In this document: one piece after another, positions 47,436-58,912 of the stretch
Position numbering within the stretch: position 1 is the first letter of the stretch
Layout: every line of letters starts with the position of its first letter
DNA from: Adiantum capillus-veneris
Taxonomy: Eukaryota > Streptophyta > Polypodiopsida > Polypodiales > Pteridaceae
Assembly: GCA_014529385.2 (NCBI GenBank)
Contig: CM043960.1
Span: 32,837,396 to 32,901,395 of the forward strand
Direction: 5' to 3'
DNA length: 64,000 nucleotides
Made by a program: the position numbers and the translations under genes
Notes under the pieces: model-generated
Database searches by the model: none
What the model saw: only the letters and a program-made list of their open reading frames with translations
What the model was told of the DNA's origin: nothing

Positions 47436-50120
47436 GGTTTTCCCCTTGGCTTGTATATATACACATCACTCTAGGGCAAGACTTATCTTTGTATTATCAC
47501 CCTTAGTAATACCTCTTGTGTTGTGTGCTCTAAAGCTTCTCCTTCCTATTCCTTCCCCTATTATGAGTACTTTGCAGACACTTTTGTCCTTTTGTGCAAT
47601 TTTTTTATAGTGCATATTTTTGCAAAACAAGCACTTTTTAGTCTCTTGTGGATTGTGCTATAAAGCACATCTAAGTTTTGTGTAGGCTATCCTCTACACA
47701 TGCATCTTTTGCATCAGATGTAGTCACTGACCATGGTTGACAATGATGTTTTCCCCATGATGTTTCCTAAGCACAAACTTAGTGGGGAATGTCCTAAGAT
47801 TAAGGTTAAAGAGGTTTGGAAGAAAGAAGAAAATGCAGCCATCACATACCTTTCTTTGAATAGAGATATGCAAATGTTGTGCAAGATGTAGAATGGGCTT
47901 TGATTGTGCATGTAAATATGGTCCATATGTTCATGATGTATTATAGAATCTGTGGGTCATGTGTGATACTTTGATGGTGGTGAAACTAAGCACATTACAT
48001 CTCATCATAATTTGTTCACTTCTCTTGAGATTTTCCTTGATAAGCATATTGTCACATGTGCCAATAATGCTTGTTATCTAGTTAAGAATGTTGGGAAGAT
48101 TGTGCTTACTGTTGTAGGTGGAAGCTCTTTCACACTTTTGGATGCTTTATATATACCTAGGATCAAGAAAATTCTTTTTTCCATGTACGCACTCGCAAAA
48201 CTTGGTATTATAGTCAAGTATGTGGATAATATGTATTGTGCATGATCTCAATTTTGGTGATAATATTGTGGTATCTGGCACTTTGTTTCATGGGTTGTAT
48301 ACTCTCAATGTTTTCAAGAAATGTATGGAAGATTTAACATGTGCAATTTTTAATTCAAAGACTGTTTCAAATGTAAAACATTGTCGCACATGTTTTGGTC
48401 ATTTGAATGTTGATAGTTTGCCGAGTTTTGGTCATTTGAATGATGCTAGTTTTGCCTGTTTGCAGCAACCTGATTTTCTACTCACCCCCTCGAGGCACCT
48501 CTAAAACAGGTATGTCAATGCTATGTTTTGGGAAATATTCAGCATTCTATGTTTCCTAAGGATGATATTGTGCAGCCTACTTGCAAACTCTAGCTTGCCC
48601 ACAGTGACATTTGTGGCCTGATGCATTTATATTTTGGAAATCATTTTGTACTACATGACTTTTATTGATGATTACTCTAGGCATGCATGGATGTATTCTC
48701 TTAAGGAAAACTTTGAAGTGTTTATGGTTGTATCGTGGGCACTGCTCATTTTGATTTAGAGGGTACGTGGATAGGTCAAAGGAAATCAATGCCTTTCTTG
48801 AGAGTCGTAGGATTAAAAAACAATACAAATTGCCATGTAGCCCTCAACAAAATGGTTGAGAGGATAAATGGCTCACTAATGGAGATGACACAATGTATAG
48901 TCAAGATCCTAGCTTTGGACGTGTTTTAACTTAAGGCTATCATGCATGCTACGTAGGTACTAAACATGTTTACCACTAAAGCATTGTAGTTTCTCACTCC
49001 ATATGAGCCTTGGCGTGGTGAGAAGCCATCCATTTGCCAGTGCATGTGTTTGGTTGCTTGGACTTCTAGACATACTAATCCTCTATTTAATGGTGAAATT
49101 AGAAATGTAAGTCCTAATGAGGCACATGTGCAACCTATGCAAATTTCAAATGATGTTATATATTAGCCTTTTTTTAGGTGGATTTACAAGATGTAATTGA
49201 TGAGGATATGATTGAAATGAGCTGGCTAGAGGTATGCCAAGATGGCTGGTGCAAACCTTACTCGATAGTAAATTGGATGCACCTTTGTCTAGTCACTCTC
49301 ATTTGGGTTCTCATCATGCCTCTTATACATCAGATTGTCATGTTTTGGTTGTGTCTAGTATGTATGATGAGGAAGAACATTTGTCATTTGATAAAGCATA
49401 AATTCCAAAAAATTGAGTGGCTACAATGCAATTTGAAATGGTGCTATTCTGAAGAATGACACATGGTCTTTGAGTAACTTGCCTCTTGGAAAAAAGGCCA
49501 TTGGTGGTGAGGGGGTTTTCAAGTCAAAATGTAAGTCTTATGGTAGCGTTGATCATTATAAATCTAGACTTAATGGAAAAGAGATGCTTTAATGAAGGGC
49601 ATTGATTTTGATGAGACTTTTGCTCCCACTTGTCATATAACTACCATTCAAAGGATTTGTGCACTAGTAGCTCTAAGGACTGTGTGTATCTCAACCTTAT
49701 GGATTTGTTCAAAAAGGACACAAAAACAAGGTGTGTAGGCTTAAGAAAGCTTTGTATTGTTTAAAGCAAACTTTGCATGCATGGTATGAAAAGATTCATG
49801 CTTATTTGATCGCACATGGTTTTCAAAATGGTCCAACTAAGAGTACTTTGTATGCCAAACATGCAGATGACGTATTTGTGATCATTGTGCTTTATGTTGA
49901 TGACATGTTGCTCATTGAACCAAATGGGACACATTGCTTAATTTGATTGCTGCTTTTAAGATGTCAAATTTGGTGCTTTTGCATCATTTTTTGGATAAAC
50001 AATTCAAGCAGATTGATGGAGTTATTGCTTTGTGCCATACAAAGTACATCAAGACGTTGTTGCATAGATTCAACCTTGAAGATTACAAGCCTATTGCTAC
50101 TCCTACAAAGGTAGGTTTGA
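47436..50120 (+). pseudogene. Cop-3: decayed copia element related to Cop-1, first part
   Basis: The start (about 47436-47560) resembles the Cop-1 LTR from its ggttttttcccc block on. Then a gag start MVDNDVFPMMF at about 47731 is joined to the protease region KHITSHHNLFTSLEIF and CANNACYLVKNVGKIVLTV. Integrase pieces lie at 48590-49000. An RT fragment at 49731-49946 includes VCRLKKALYCLKQ and LYVDDMLLIEP. Frames are short and broken throughout, and most of gag is deleted. Confidence 0.85.
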
Positions 50121-50589
50121 AGCTATGCCTTCATGATTCCCCATGTATCTTAGTGCAAACAAGGGTTCACAATACTCCAAATTGTCATAATTTATCAGCC
50201 TATCCAAGAACTTCCTATTATTTGCCAATCCTAAACATGCAAAATATTCAAAGTCAAAATTAAGCTTTGTACTCGATCAAAATCTAAAAGGTTTGGAAAT
50301 TGTTAATAGCCATAGTCCCATTGAAAAAATGGAAATTTGATTAGTATACGAGGCCCATCATATATTTTGGTAGTTCAAAAAGTATCACTCATAATTTAAG
50401 AGCTAGAACAAAGCTCGTCTATGAATATAACCTTCGATTCAACAAATGTGGACCCCACACATGTTTTGCAAATTCACAGCCTTCATGTGGTTGCGCTTAC
50501 ACTAAAGAATTTGATATAAAGCCAAGCTCACTAAGCTAAGACTAGGGACCCAATTTATCTAAGGTGCCATATGGCCCTTGAAAAATAGG
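50121..50589. other. Spacer within Cop-3
   Basis: No copia domain is recognised in this stretch between the two Cop-3 pol copies. Confidence 0.3.
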
Positions 50590-51911
50590 TCACATATGGA
50601 CATGTCATGATGTATAGTCAAGAGCCTAACTTTGCCACATGGGTTGCTAGCATGCATGCTACATATGTACTAAACATGTTTTCCACTAAAGCACTAGAGT
50701 CTATCTCTCCATATCATCGCAAGAAGCCATCCATTGGTCACTTTGTGTGTTTGGTTGCTTGGGTGTTTGAGCAACAATACTGGAAATTGGATGATAAATC
50801 TGTGAAATGTATTTTTGTTGGTTAGAGTGTAAAAAGCAAAGGCTACGGGAAATATCATATGCAAACAAAGCGTATTTTGATTAGTCAAGATGTCATTTTT
50901 GTGGAAGATGTAGTTTAGCTCTTGGTAGCTTGTACCAAGGAGGCAGATTGATAAATTATTTCCTCTGTCTAATGGTGGAAGTACAAATGTAAGTCCTAAT
51001 GAGGCACATGTGCACACTATGGAGATTTCAAATGATATCATAGATTAACCATTTTTTATGCATGTTTACAAGATGTAATTGATGAGGATATGATAAAAAG
51101 AGCAGGCTAGAGGTATCTCAGGATGTTTGATGCAAGGCTTACACGATAGTAAATTGGGTGCACTTTTGTCTAGTCACACTCGTTTGGCTTCTCATCATGT
51201 TTCTTATGCATTGGATTGTCATGTTTTGGATGAGTTTAGTATGTATGATGAGGAAGAACCTTTGTTGTTTGATGAAGCACAAAATTCAAAAAATTGGTTG
51301 GCTATAATGCAATGTGAAAATGATGCTAGTACAAAGAGTGGCACATGGTGTTTGAGTGGCGGCCATTGGTACTAAGTGGGTTTTCAAGTTAAAATGTAAG
51401 CTTGATGGTAGTGTTAATCGTTATCAAGTTAAAATTATGGCAAAAGAGTTGCTTAAGAAAAGGGTATTGATTTTGATGAGACTTTTGTTCCCACTTGCCA
51501 TATGACTACCTTCCAAAGGATTTGTGCCTTCGTAGCTCAAAATGGCTAGATTGTTCACCAGTGGACATAAATGTTGCACTTTTGAATGGTGTTTAGCACG
51601 AAGAAGTGTATGTATCACAACCTCGTGGCTTAGTTCAAAAAGGGCACAAAAACAAGGTGTGTAGGCTTAAGAAAGCTTTGTATTGTTTAAAACAAGTTTG
51701 GTATGAAAAGATTCATGCTTGCTTGATTGCACATGGTTTTCAAAATAGTCCAACTAAAAGCACTTTGTATGTCAACCGCGCAGATGATGTATTTGTAATC
51801 ATTGTGCTTTATGGTGATGGCATGTTGCTCACTGAACCAAATGAGGGACATATCGCTAATTTTAAGGTTGATTTGATTGCAATAGGGACATACCTCCATC
51901 AACCTACTTAA
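50590..51911 (+). pseudogene. Cop-3 second pol copy
   Basis: A second run of the same integrase and RT region follows. The phrases around 50660-50740 repeat 48955-49040, and the RT frame 51606-51911 repeats 49690-49946 (KNKVCRLKKALYCLKQ, HGFQNSPTKSTLYVN). Its catalytic box reads LYGDGMLLTEP, so the Y-V-D-D motif is lost in this copy. Confidence 0.85.
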
Positions 51912-52240
51912 ATTGTTTGTCCAAATATTTTATGTCCAATGTTCGCAAAGAACTCAAATTGGGTTAACTTTTGCACTTTGAGAACGTGGTAAGGTTTCTT
52001 AAGACTTATGTCAGATTGTTAGAAGAACCTCGCTAGGGTTTCACTGAGAGCTGTCATTTTTGGTGGTTCTCAACGAACTCTGCAGTCACCATTATTAGAC
52101 CATGACCTTAGAATTGCTAATGTTCGAGAACGTATCAATGACTATAATGTTTGGGTGTAGGGTTATCATGCTCATGGTCATAAGGCTATTTGCATCCACT
52201 TACAGCATGAATTTGCTAATAAAGGCCCGCCCCCTCCCCC
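51912..52240. other. Gene-free spacer before the UBA gene
   Basis: No feature is recognised. It separates the retroelement block from the promoter region of the gene at 53097. Confidence 0.4.
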
Positions 52241-52518
52241 CAAAAACACACACACACGCATATCTGTTGGATGTAATCTGATGTCCATAAGGAACTCCGA
52301 ATTCAGCTCTTCTTTTGGATCCACTCTTGCACCCAGGCTGTCGCACGCACGCCCGCATTTCAACACACCCGTCTCCCCCCTCCCTCCCCTCAACACCCAC
52401 ACACACACCTACGCCCACCTACACAGGCACACGACAGACGACCCTTTTGCCCTAACGCAGCAGGTGAGGTTTACCATTTGTGAGGGCTCTTGGAAACGCA
52501 GACGGCTTCAATCCTAAG
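52241..52518 (+). other. Probable promoter and 5' UTR exon of the UBA gene
   Basis: A pyrimidine-rich stretch (cgtctcccccctccctcccc at about 52370) resembles plant TC-rich leader or promoter sequence. The exon ends at AAG before the splice donor GTAAGT at 52519. The transcription start was not determined. Confidence 0.5.
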
Positions 52519-53096
52519 GTAAGTCAAGCATCCCGCGCTCCTTTACCTTCTCATAGTTACGCTTTTGTGGCAGCTTCTTCACCGATCATGCGTTATTTCT
52601 TGGGTTTTCTGAGCTTCAAATGATATAGTTTTTTAGGGTTTCGTGAAAAGGCAGGGTTGGTGTTTTGCAATTTCTGCGCCAAATCTCTTTCCCGCAGTTA
52701 TTTGCCCAGATCTTGCATGACAGCATTGACCGCCATTGATCTGGTCTCAACTCGCTAAGAGAACTCTCATGTATGGCATCAAGAGAGAAAACATTCTTCT
52801 GTTGCATCGTCAGACCTTCATTGTGCTCTTTGTGAAAGAATTTCCCTTATGCACTCAAGATTCTGTGCGTGTGGTTCTGCACATATGAAGAGGTGAGGCA
52901 GAGAGTGTGGTTTTGTTTACTGTTAGGGAAGGCCTGCAATATCATTCAAACCCTCACCATTTGGCCTGTGTGGATTTTAGTTGAAGGGTGCCAAGATGAT
53001 TCAACATGTCTGGTGTTCTGCTATTGAAAACACTTTTTATTTTAACAAAGTTTTGTGTTAGAGTCATGCGTTGACATCTGTCTTTGGCATTTACAG
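52519..53096 (+). other. Intron in the 5' UTR of the UBA gene
   Basis: A strong donor AAG/GTAAGT at 52519 and acceptor CATTTACAG ending at 53096 frame a 578-bp intron. The acceptor abuts the ATG at 53097, which explains why frame sequence upstream of this ATG should not be counted. Confidence 0.65.
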
Positions 53097-55193
53097 ATGT
53101 CTCCTTCAAAGCAAAAGTCCAATGAGAGGCAAGCTGCAAGGGATCGAAAGTCTTCAGCTCGGCAAGTTGCCAGCGGGGGTACCAGTGCCAATGCTTACAA
53201 TCCAATTTCCGGCACCTTCCATGCTCTTGAGTCCATTGCGGCAGATACTGGAGCAGGTTATTTGAATGGGAGGTTCAAATCTATTGATGATGGGGAAGAT
53301 AATGCAAGCTCCAACGGAGGGGCCGGAGAGCTTGAATGCATGTCTAATAATGGCAGCTATTCTGGTGAGTCGGAGGATCAGGCACACATGAATGGGAAAG
53401 AAAAGCAGGCAGGTGGAAAATCAGGAAGTCTTTCGTCAGTTGTTGGTGGTGCTGACAAGCGTGACAAAGTTCGGGGCAAGAATGAAAGAAAACATCAAAG
53501 GCAGAAGGAGCGAAGAGCACAGGAGCTCAGGGATAAATGCACTGGTTATCTCATGTCGCGCAAACTTGAAGCTCTTTCACAGCAGCTTGTTGCCATGGGC
53601 TTTCCTCAAGAGCGAGCTACTATGGCTCTCATTTTCAATGATGGGCATGTTGAGCGTTCTGTAGCTTGGCTTCTCGAGGGCGGTGAAGGTCAGGTCCATG
53701 AGGATTGGAATTCAGGGGGCAATCCAAAAATAGATATATCAGAAGAGCTCAATTACATCCTTGAGATAGAGAAAAAGTACAAATTCTCAAGGCCTGATAT
53801 TGAAAGGGCTATTGTTTCTTGTGAAGGAGATCTTGCCAAGGCCCTTGAAAGTCTGCGATCCCGCAGTCGCAGTCTCTCTCCAGGTCGAGAAGATGGTCAA
53901 AGTGCGCAAAGTGCTTCAAACGATTCGCCATTTGTTAGGAAAGAGGAACCTTCTACATCCACACCTGCTGCACCACCTGGACCTGGCCCTTCACTGCAGG
54001 CTAGAAGCAATGGTATTGTGCAACCTTCCTATCAGATAAAGAAAGATGAACGGGGTGCAGTACAATTAACAAGAGGAAGACAGCAACCTAGCTCTGTAGG
54101 CCCTCATGGTCCTCAGGAGATCTTAACCAGAGGGTCTGCTCACCCCAGGAAACTTTCCAATCCATCAATGGAAATGCCAACCTCATTGCTACCGGTTGAA
54201 AGATGGGGGCATGCACAAGCAGCAAGGATACCCGTAGGTGCTGTTAAAACTCAGTCTCCTTTTGCTGCTCAATTTACACCTGTTTCAAAACCTCATGCAG
54301 GTCTTGTATTTGGTGCTGCTGGAGCAGATTCAAAATTGTTTCCAATTGCTGCAAGAGATGGTAATGTTAACACATCTTCAAAAGAATTACCTAATACAGG
54401 TCAACCACACATCCTGTTGCGTGCAAGCTCTCAACCATATGTTGGCTTAAGTACGAGTCCGGCAGCATTGTCTGTCCCCTCTTCACCTGCACTTTCTTCA
54501 TCCAGCCGGAGTCATAGCTATATGGACGTTGGATCTCCATCCAGTGTTCTATATGTGAATGCTCCTCAAGGGGACGCCGGAATGAAGGAGGTGAACGCCC
54601 GAAAGAAGTCAATGAAGAGTTCTGATGTTGGTGTTTCAGATATGATTATGTCTTTAAATGGGTTGGGCTCCTTTCAGTCCCAGCCTCCTACCTCTCAGTG
54701 GGGCTATACCCCATCAAATGAAATCTCGGTGTCTCAATCATTGAATTCTACAATGCATTCCAGGAGCTCCTCTGGAAGTTCATATGGACTCTTTACTGGT
54801 TGGGGTGGTAGTTTCTCCCATTCATCCGTTGATTGGAGTACAGGGCCAATGCCTAATTGTGACTATAGGAACATTGACTGGAGCATGAATGCATCACCAA
54901 CTACCTTGCGGGGGGTTTCAAGCAGATTGAACTCTCTAGCGTTGCAAGAGAAAGGCAGCTACTTTTGGAACACGGATGATGAGAGGGGCTACCATACTGG
55001 ATTGGGTTCTGCGAGCTACACATTGGATTCAACACAAGGGCACGCGACTTGGAAGGTAGGCAATTCTGGACCTGTACCGCAAGAAAGTATTTCATTGGAG
55101 TCAGGAAGCACAACAGCACATGAATGGACGTCACCGTTTGCTGGCAAGGATCTGTTTAATCTTCCCCAAGCAGTTCCTTCGCCTTCATTGTAA
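53097..55193 (+). CDS. UBA-domain protein (plant-conserved)
   Basis: A 698-residue protein in one coding exon. The N-terminus SPSKQKSNERQAARDRKSSA is basic, followed by AYNPISGTFHALES, a block I know from plant UBA/TS-N domain proteins. A basic KR-rich stretch (residues 125-145) precedes a UBA domain at about 155-197 (LEALSQQLVAMGFPQERATM with the MGF loop and the helix end VERSVAWLLEGG). A second UBA-like helical segment lies at about 213-255 (DISEELNYILEIEKKY). The rest is Ser/Pro-rich and probably disordered. The conserved C-terminus has a Gly/Trp-rich stretch (GLFTGWGGSF) and ends EWTSPFAGKDLFNLPQ. UBA domains usually bind ubiquitin; the exact role of this family is unknown to me. Start chosen because the splice acceptor abuts this ATG. 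Confidence 0.92.
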   Translation: MSPSKQKSNERQAARDRKSSARQVASGGTSANAYNPISGTFHALESIAADTGAGYLNGRFKSIDDGEDNASSNGGAGELECMSNNGSYSGESEDQAHMNGKEKQAGGKSGSLSSVVGGADKRDKVRGKNERKHQRQKERRAQELRDKCTGYLMSRKLEALSQQLVAMGFPQERATMALIFNDGHVERSVAWLLEGGEGQVHEDWNSGGNPKIDISEELNYILEIEKKYKFSRPDIERAIVSCEGDLAKALESLRSRSRSLSPGREDGQSAQSASNDSPFVRKEEPSTSTPAAPPGPGPSLQARSNGIVQPSYQIKKDERGAVQLTRGRQQPSSVGPHGPQEILTRGSAHPRKLSNPSMEMPTSLLPVERWGHAQAARIPVGAVKTQSPFAAQFTPVSKPHAGLVFGAAGADSKLFPIAARDGNVNTSSKELPNTGQPHILLRASSQPYVGLSTSPAALSVPSSPALSSSSRSHSYMDVGSPSSVLYVNAPQGDAGMKEVNARKKSMKSSDVGVSDMIMSLNGLGSFQSQPPTSQWGYTPSNEISVSQSLNSTMHSRSSSGSSYGLFTGWGGSFSHSSVDWSTGPMPNCDYRNIDWSMNASPTTLRGVSSRLNSLALQEKGSYFWNTDDERGYHTGLGSASYTLDSTQGHATWKVGNSGPVPQESISLESGSTTAHEWTSPFAGKDLFNLPQAVPSPSL

Positions 55194-56476
55194 GAAGGTT
55201 CATTGGCTGGTTCAGGCCCTCTGTTTTAGTGGGAGCACTCTGCAATGTAAACATTTCACCCTTGCATCTGGCATTTATTGGTGGTTATAGAAATAAGCAG
55301 TGTTTCTGATGTTTTCAGTGCGGGCCTTCAATGTTAAGTGTGTTTGCTTGTGTGGATGTTGCGTAGGGTGTTTTGTTGGTTAATTTGTGCATCTAGTCGT
55401 AAATAACACGAGCTTTTAACTTTGAAGATGACACTGTGATGGTTGAACTTGTGTGCTTGAGCTCATTCAAAACCAGCTGATTGGTTTCAACATAACATAT
55501 GAAATGTGCAGATGAGCAGAGGACTAGAGGCTATTAAGGACATTAGTTTCCGGTGCAGTAGTCTTCGAGAAACTATCATGTTGATTCTGTTGTAAAATTG
55601 TCAGCGCTGTAATGTCGGACGTCTTTGCATGTGGAGTTTTTTCATGGACTCATTGGTCTTGGTCGGTGAAGCTATCACTTCTACTGATTGGTTCCAGTTT
55701 GTCAATGTGTTGCATGTAGTAGTTGGTGCAAGTGCTCTCCTTTTGTGTGAATGCAGTATATTTGGCGCTTCTATTGTGAGGGATTGTTTCTCCTTTTTAG
55801 TTAAAAAGATGGTTGACGATGGCATTGGCCGCGACAGTGTTTCTAACTTTTTGTAATAGCATTGTTGCAATGCTGGATTGGAAGGATTAGAAATCTGTTA
55901 TAGCCAAGTGAACAAGAGAGATTTTGTTGTGGCATGGACATGTAGAATGGGATGGGTGTCAAATGCGTGTGTTAACTATCAAGCTTAAATATTTTTGGCA
56001 TGCCTAGCCCCTCCTCTTCTTTTCTCTAAATGCTCTCCCTCTCTCTTGCATACACTTGCACACAACAGGCACCAGGCGCACCCTTCTAGTTTCATAAGTT
56101 CTTGACCTTGTTCAAAACGTGAGTGGGATGCATGTTTCTATTACATTTCTAGGCTCCTGTGTTTTTCTACCTCTCTGCAAGCAGCCGGGTTGGTTCTTTA
56201 TAGAAAGAGCAAGGTACACAGATACTTTGCATTCAAGAACCTATGCTTAGGGGCAAACTTTTCAATCTTGTACTCTCCTTTTACTGAGCTTAATGTCTAC
56301 ATTAATTGTTACTTCTCAACTTTGTCTTCGTGAACTGTGGAAACTGATTGTAGTAGTCAAGTACTGAGGTAGTCTTTACCTTTTAGAAATGGAAACACAG
56401 ATATTCATTACTGTATTGTAGTTTCGTGGCAGAAATTGATAGTGTGTTGTTGGTAACCAAAGTGTTCGTTCCTTTA
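55194..56476 (+). other. 3' UTR of the UBA gene and intergenic DNA
   Basis: T-rich sequence typical of plant 3' UTRs follows the stop. No canonical AATAAA is evident in the first few hundred bases, so the polyadenylation site is not placed. No further gene is recognised. Confidence 0.4.
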
Positions 56477-56803
56477 GGCTGGGTTCAGACGAGGAGCTAC
56501 CTCCTGTGGACAGTTTTTATTGGTTGCACTAAAACCATCCATTGCCAGGGCCAGGTCCACCACTTCTTTGGAGACCCCCTCCCGAAGAGAATTTCCTGTG
56601 CAAAAGGAGGTTTATCGTGCCTGTAGATGCAGCATCGAAGTTGGAACTTATAATGCGATGGTGTTGAGCTGTTGATTCCATTGCTAGCGGTGTCAGTTCT
56701 AGCAGCTTTTACAAGCCACATAAACAAGTTGGTGCATAACTAGGGGATGGAAAAGGCCTTGATGAGAAGCAATGTTCCATAGCCATGCTGTCTGAACCCG
56801 GCC
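56477..56803. mobile_element. Tourist-like MITE (PIF/Harbinger type)
   Basis: Terminal inverted repeats GGCTGGGTTCAGAC (56477-56490) and GTCTGAACCCGGCC (56790-56803) match with one mismatch. TTA flanks both sides (56474-56476 and 56804-56806), the 3-bp target duplication expected for PIF/Harbinger transposons. The 327-bp body has no transposase. Its position between two genes is typical for MITEs. Confidence 0.8.
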
Positions 56804-57802
56804 TTAGAAAACAAGTAGCTATCCACTTAGTCGCACAACGTGATCCTTAACAAAATAAATTTTGACTTGTCTTAGGCTAAAAGCTCATAGGCTAAAAGCA
56901 CATTGACCTTGCATGTTACTTATGCTTGTTATTAGTTTTATGCTTACGAATTGGGCACACGCTAAACTTTTTGCAAATCAAATTGAAGCTTTTAGATCCA
57001 TGTTCCTTGCTTCGAGAGCTTCCAAGTCATATACAGATTCTAATATGATAAAAGACATATTTACAATACATCCCATCGTCAAACCCAATTAGCATCTCTC
57101 AATTATATGTTGACTTAACATTGTCCATGGACATGCTTTCACCCAATAAGATGCTTGGGCAATGCTGATAGATTCCTTTTGGTGAATTAAGGAATAGGAA
57201 TTTTCTTCCAAGAAATTAATCACCAATGCTATGTATGCAAGTAGGGTCTTTCTATCTATGCCTAGTAAAGACTGCTTAAAGGCAAGGTGAATATTCTATG
57301 TAGAAATTGATAGCCATAACCAAGGTTGTAACCTAAGCCGTATGTATTTTACACTTCATACCATAGGATCCAAGAGTCCGAGTCCATGCCTTCAAATCAA
57401 AGCCTAACTTTTGAACATAATATTTAAAGGCAATAGCTACACATTCAAGGAATGTCTACTAAGCTTATAACGTATCTCCAACTTTTATCCAAAATATACT
57501 CGCAAGTTAGAAGGCATACATCACAAAAGAAACCTTAGCAAAGAAAAGTCACACAAAATAACATACAGCATTGTCATACACTATTTGTTGGCAAGGGGGA
57601 ATCCTATTTAAATAGGGCTCTACTGCCAACTCTGTGAGTAAAATGAGTTTGCATGCCTGGTTTGTGACAATAGAGCGAAAAAAGCATCATTTCCACCAAA
57701 ATCTGATGCCTCTCCAGACTGAGAAAAATTTGCGGTGTAAGATTCGGCCTCGAGTTTCACTAAACTTCACAATCTGTAGAAAGCAACTTGCCCACGGCAT
57801 AT

Positions 57803-57847
<45 letters not shown>

Positions 57848-58456
57848 CATTAGCATCTTCTAGAGGGCTGAACTACACCTATAAGGCAAACGATGTACAT
57901 GGGTGTCTATAAAATAAAGCAAGCTGAGAGGGGGTGTAGTACATATATGTGTGCAGGTGTTGAATCGATGGATGTGAAGCTGTATGCTTAGGAGGACAAT
58001 CTTCATATGCCTATATCTAGCTAGCTCCATCTAGTATCGAATTGAGGGTGTAGTGAGTAGGTAAGGAGTGAATCCAATGAAGAGGGGTACACAAATTCCT
58101 AATCCCTGATTGGATTGCGCACGCAACCAAACAAGATTTTCTTAAATTACCAGTTTAAAGAACTCTGAAATTAGCAGCGTGTCTGCATGTTCAGTACTTT
58201 CATAGTCCATCTAGGGCACAAGACTATTGTTACTTAGATATGCGGACAAAATTTTCCGTAGATTACCTTCTGGAGAACTCTCTCAAGTTAGCAGCATGTT
58301 TGCATCTGCAATGCTTTCTTACTTTAATGAAGCTTTTTGCCAGAATGCATGCTCATGGGTCAACAAGGGTGCATTTATAAGAAGAAAATATGCCACATTT
58401 GAATGGACAGTAGAGAAGGCAGTAGAGCTTCACTTCAACAAAAAAAAAAGGGTTTA
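56804..58456. other. Intergenic, no gene recognised
   Basis: Contains a short (GT)n-(GA)n tract at 57804-57844. A diverged direct repeat of about 58 bp is present at 58144-58202 and 58261-58320, sharing attacc, gaactct, ttagcagc and gcatgtt. Confidence 0.4.
57804..57844. repeat. (GT)n-(GA)n microsatellite
   Basis: About 10 bp of GT followed by about 31 bp of GA. Confidence 0.92.
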
Positions 58457-58573
58457 GAATGCGTTCAGAAACTTCAAAAACACTGCAACTACGTGGAATG
58501 CTATCAGAAACTTCGAAAACACTGCAACCACGTGGAATGCGTTCAGAAACTTCAAAAACACTGCAACTACGTG
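58457..58573. repeat. 39-bp tandem repeat, three units
   Basis: Units at 58457-58495, 58496-58534 and 58535-58573 begin gaatg and end acgtg. The first and third are identical; the middle one differs at a few bases. Read in the plus frame each encodes 13 residues (ECVQKLQKHCNYV), but flanking frame sequence gives no support for a gene. Confidence 0.92.
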
Positions 58574-58912
58574 GAAGCCTCGTTCCATTATTGAGATAAT
58601 TTCCTCACTGCCCCCTCAACAGAAAAAAAACGAAATATGGGTGCCACATATCCATGTGTCGATATACACTTAATGCTCTAGAAGTGCTCAAGACATTTAC
58701 CAGAACTTGCCAAAGCTTCTCAAAAGAGGTCACAAAAGGGGACACAATATTGCACAATGAACAATATATGTTGTCTCCCAACTAAGACTCTAACCGATTC
58801 TCCTAGAATCAATTTTGCAGACCCGCAATGTGACCGCACTGCAGTGATGTTGTTGGATTTTGAAGGTAATAATCCGGTGATGTAATGGGAACTCTGGTGT
58901 ATGACCAGTCCA
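58574..58912 (-). other. Probable 3' UTR of the minus-strand gene
   Basis: Downstream of the stop at 58913-58915 on the minus strand. The polyadenylation site was not determined. Confidence 0.4.

Noticed and set aside
53055-53096. Upstream extension of the UBA protein from a GTG
   Set aside because: The 14 extra codons cover a splice acceptor and start with a non-ATG codon.
55629-55856. 75-codon ORF after the UBA gene
   Set aside because: It lies in probable 3' UTR, and no family resemblance or splice link was seen.
58403-58594. Small Cys-rich peptide gene
   Set aside because: It lacks a signal peptide and the frame owes its length to a 39-bp tandem repeat.
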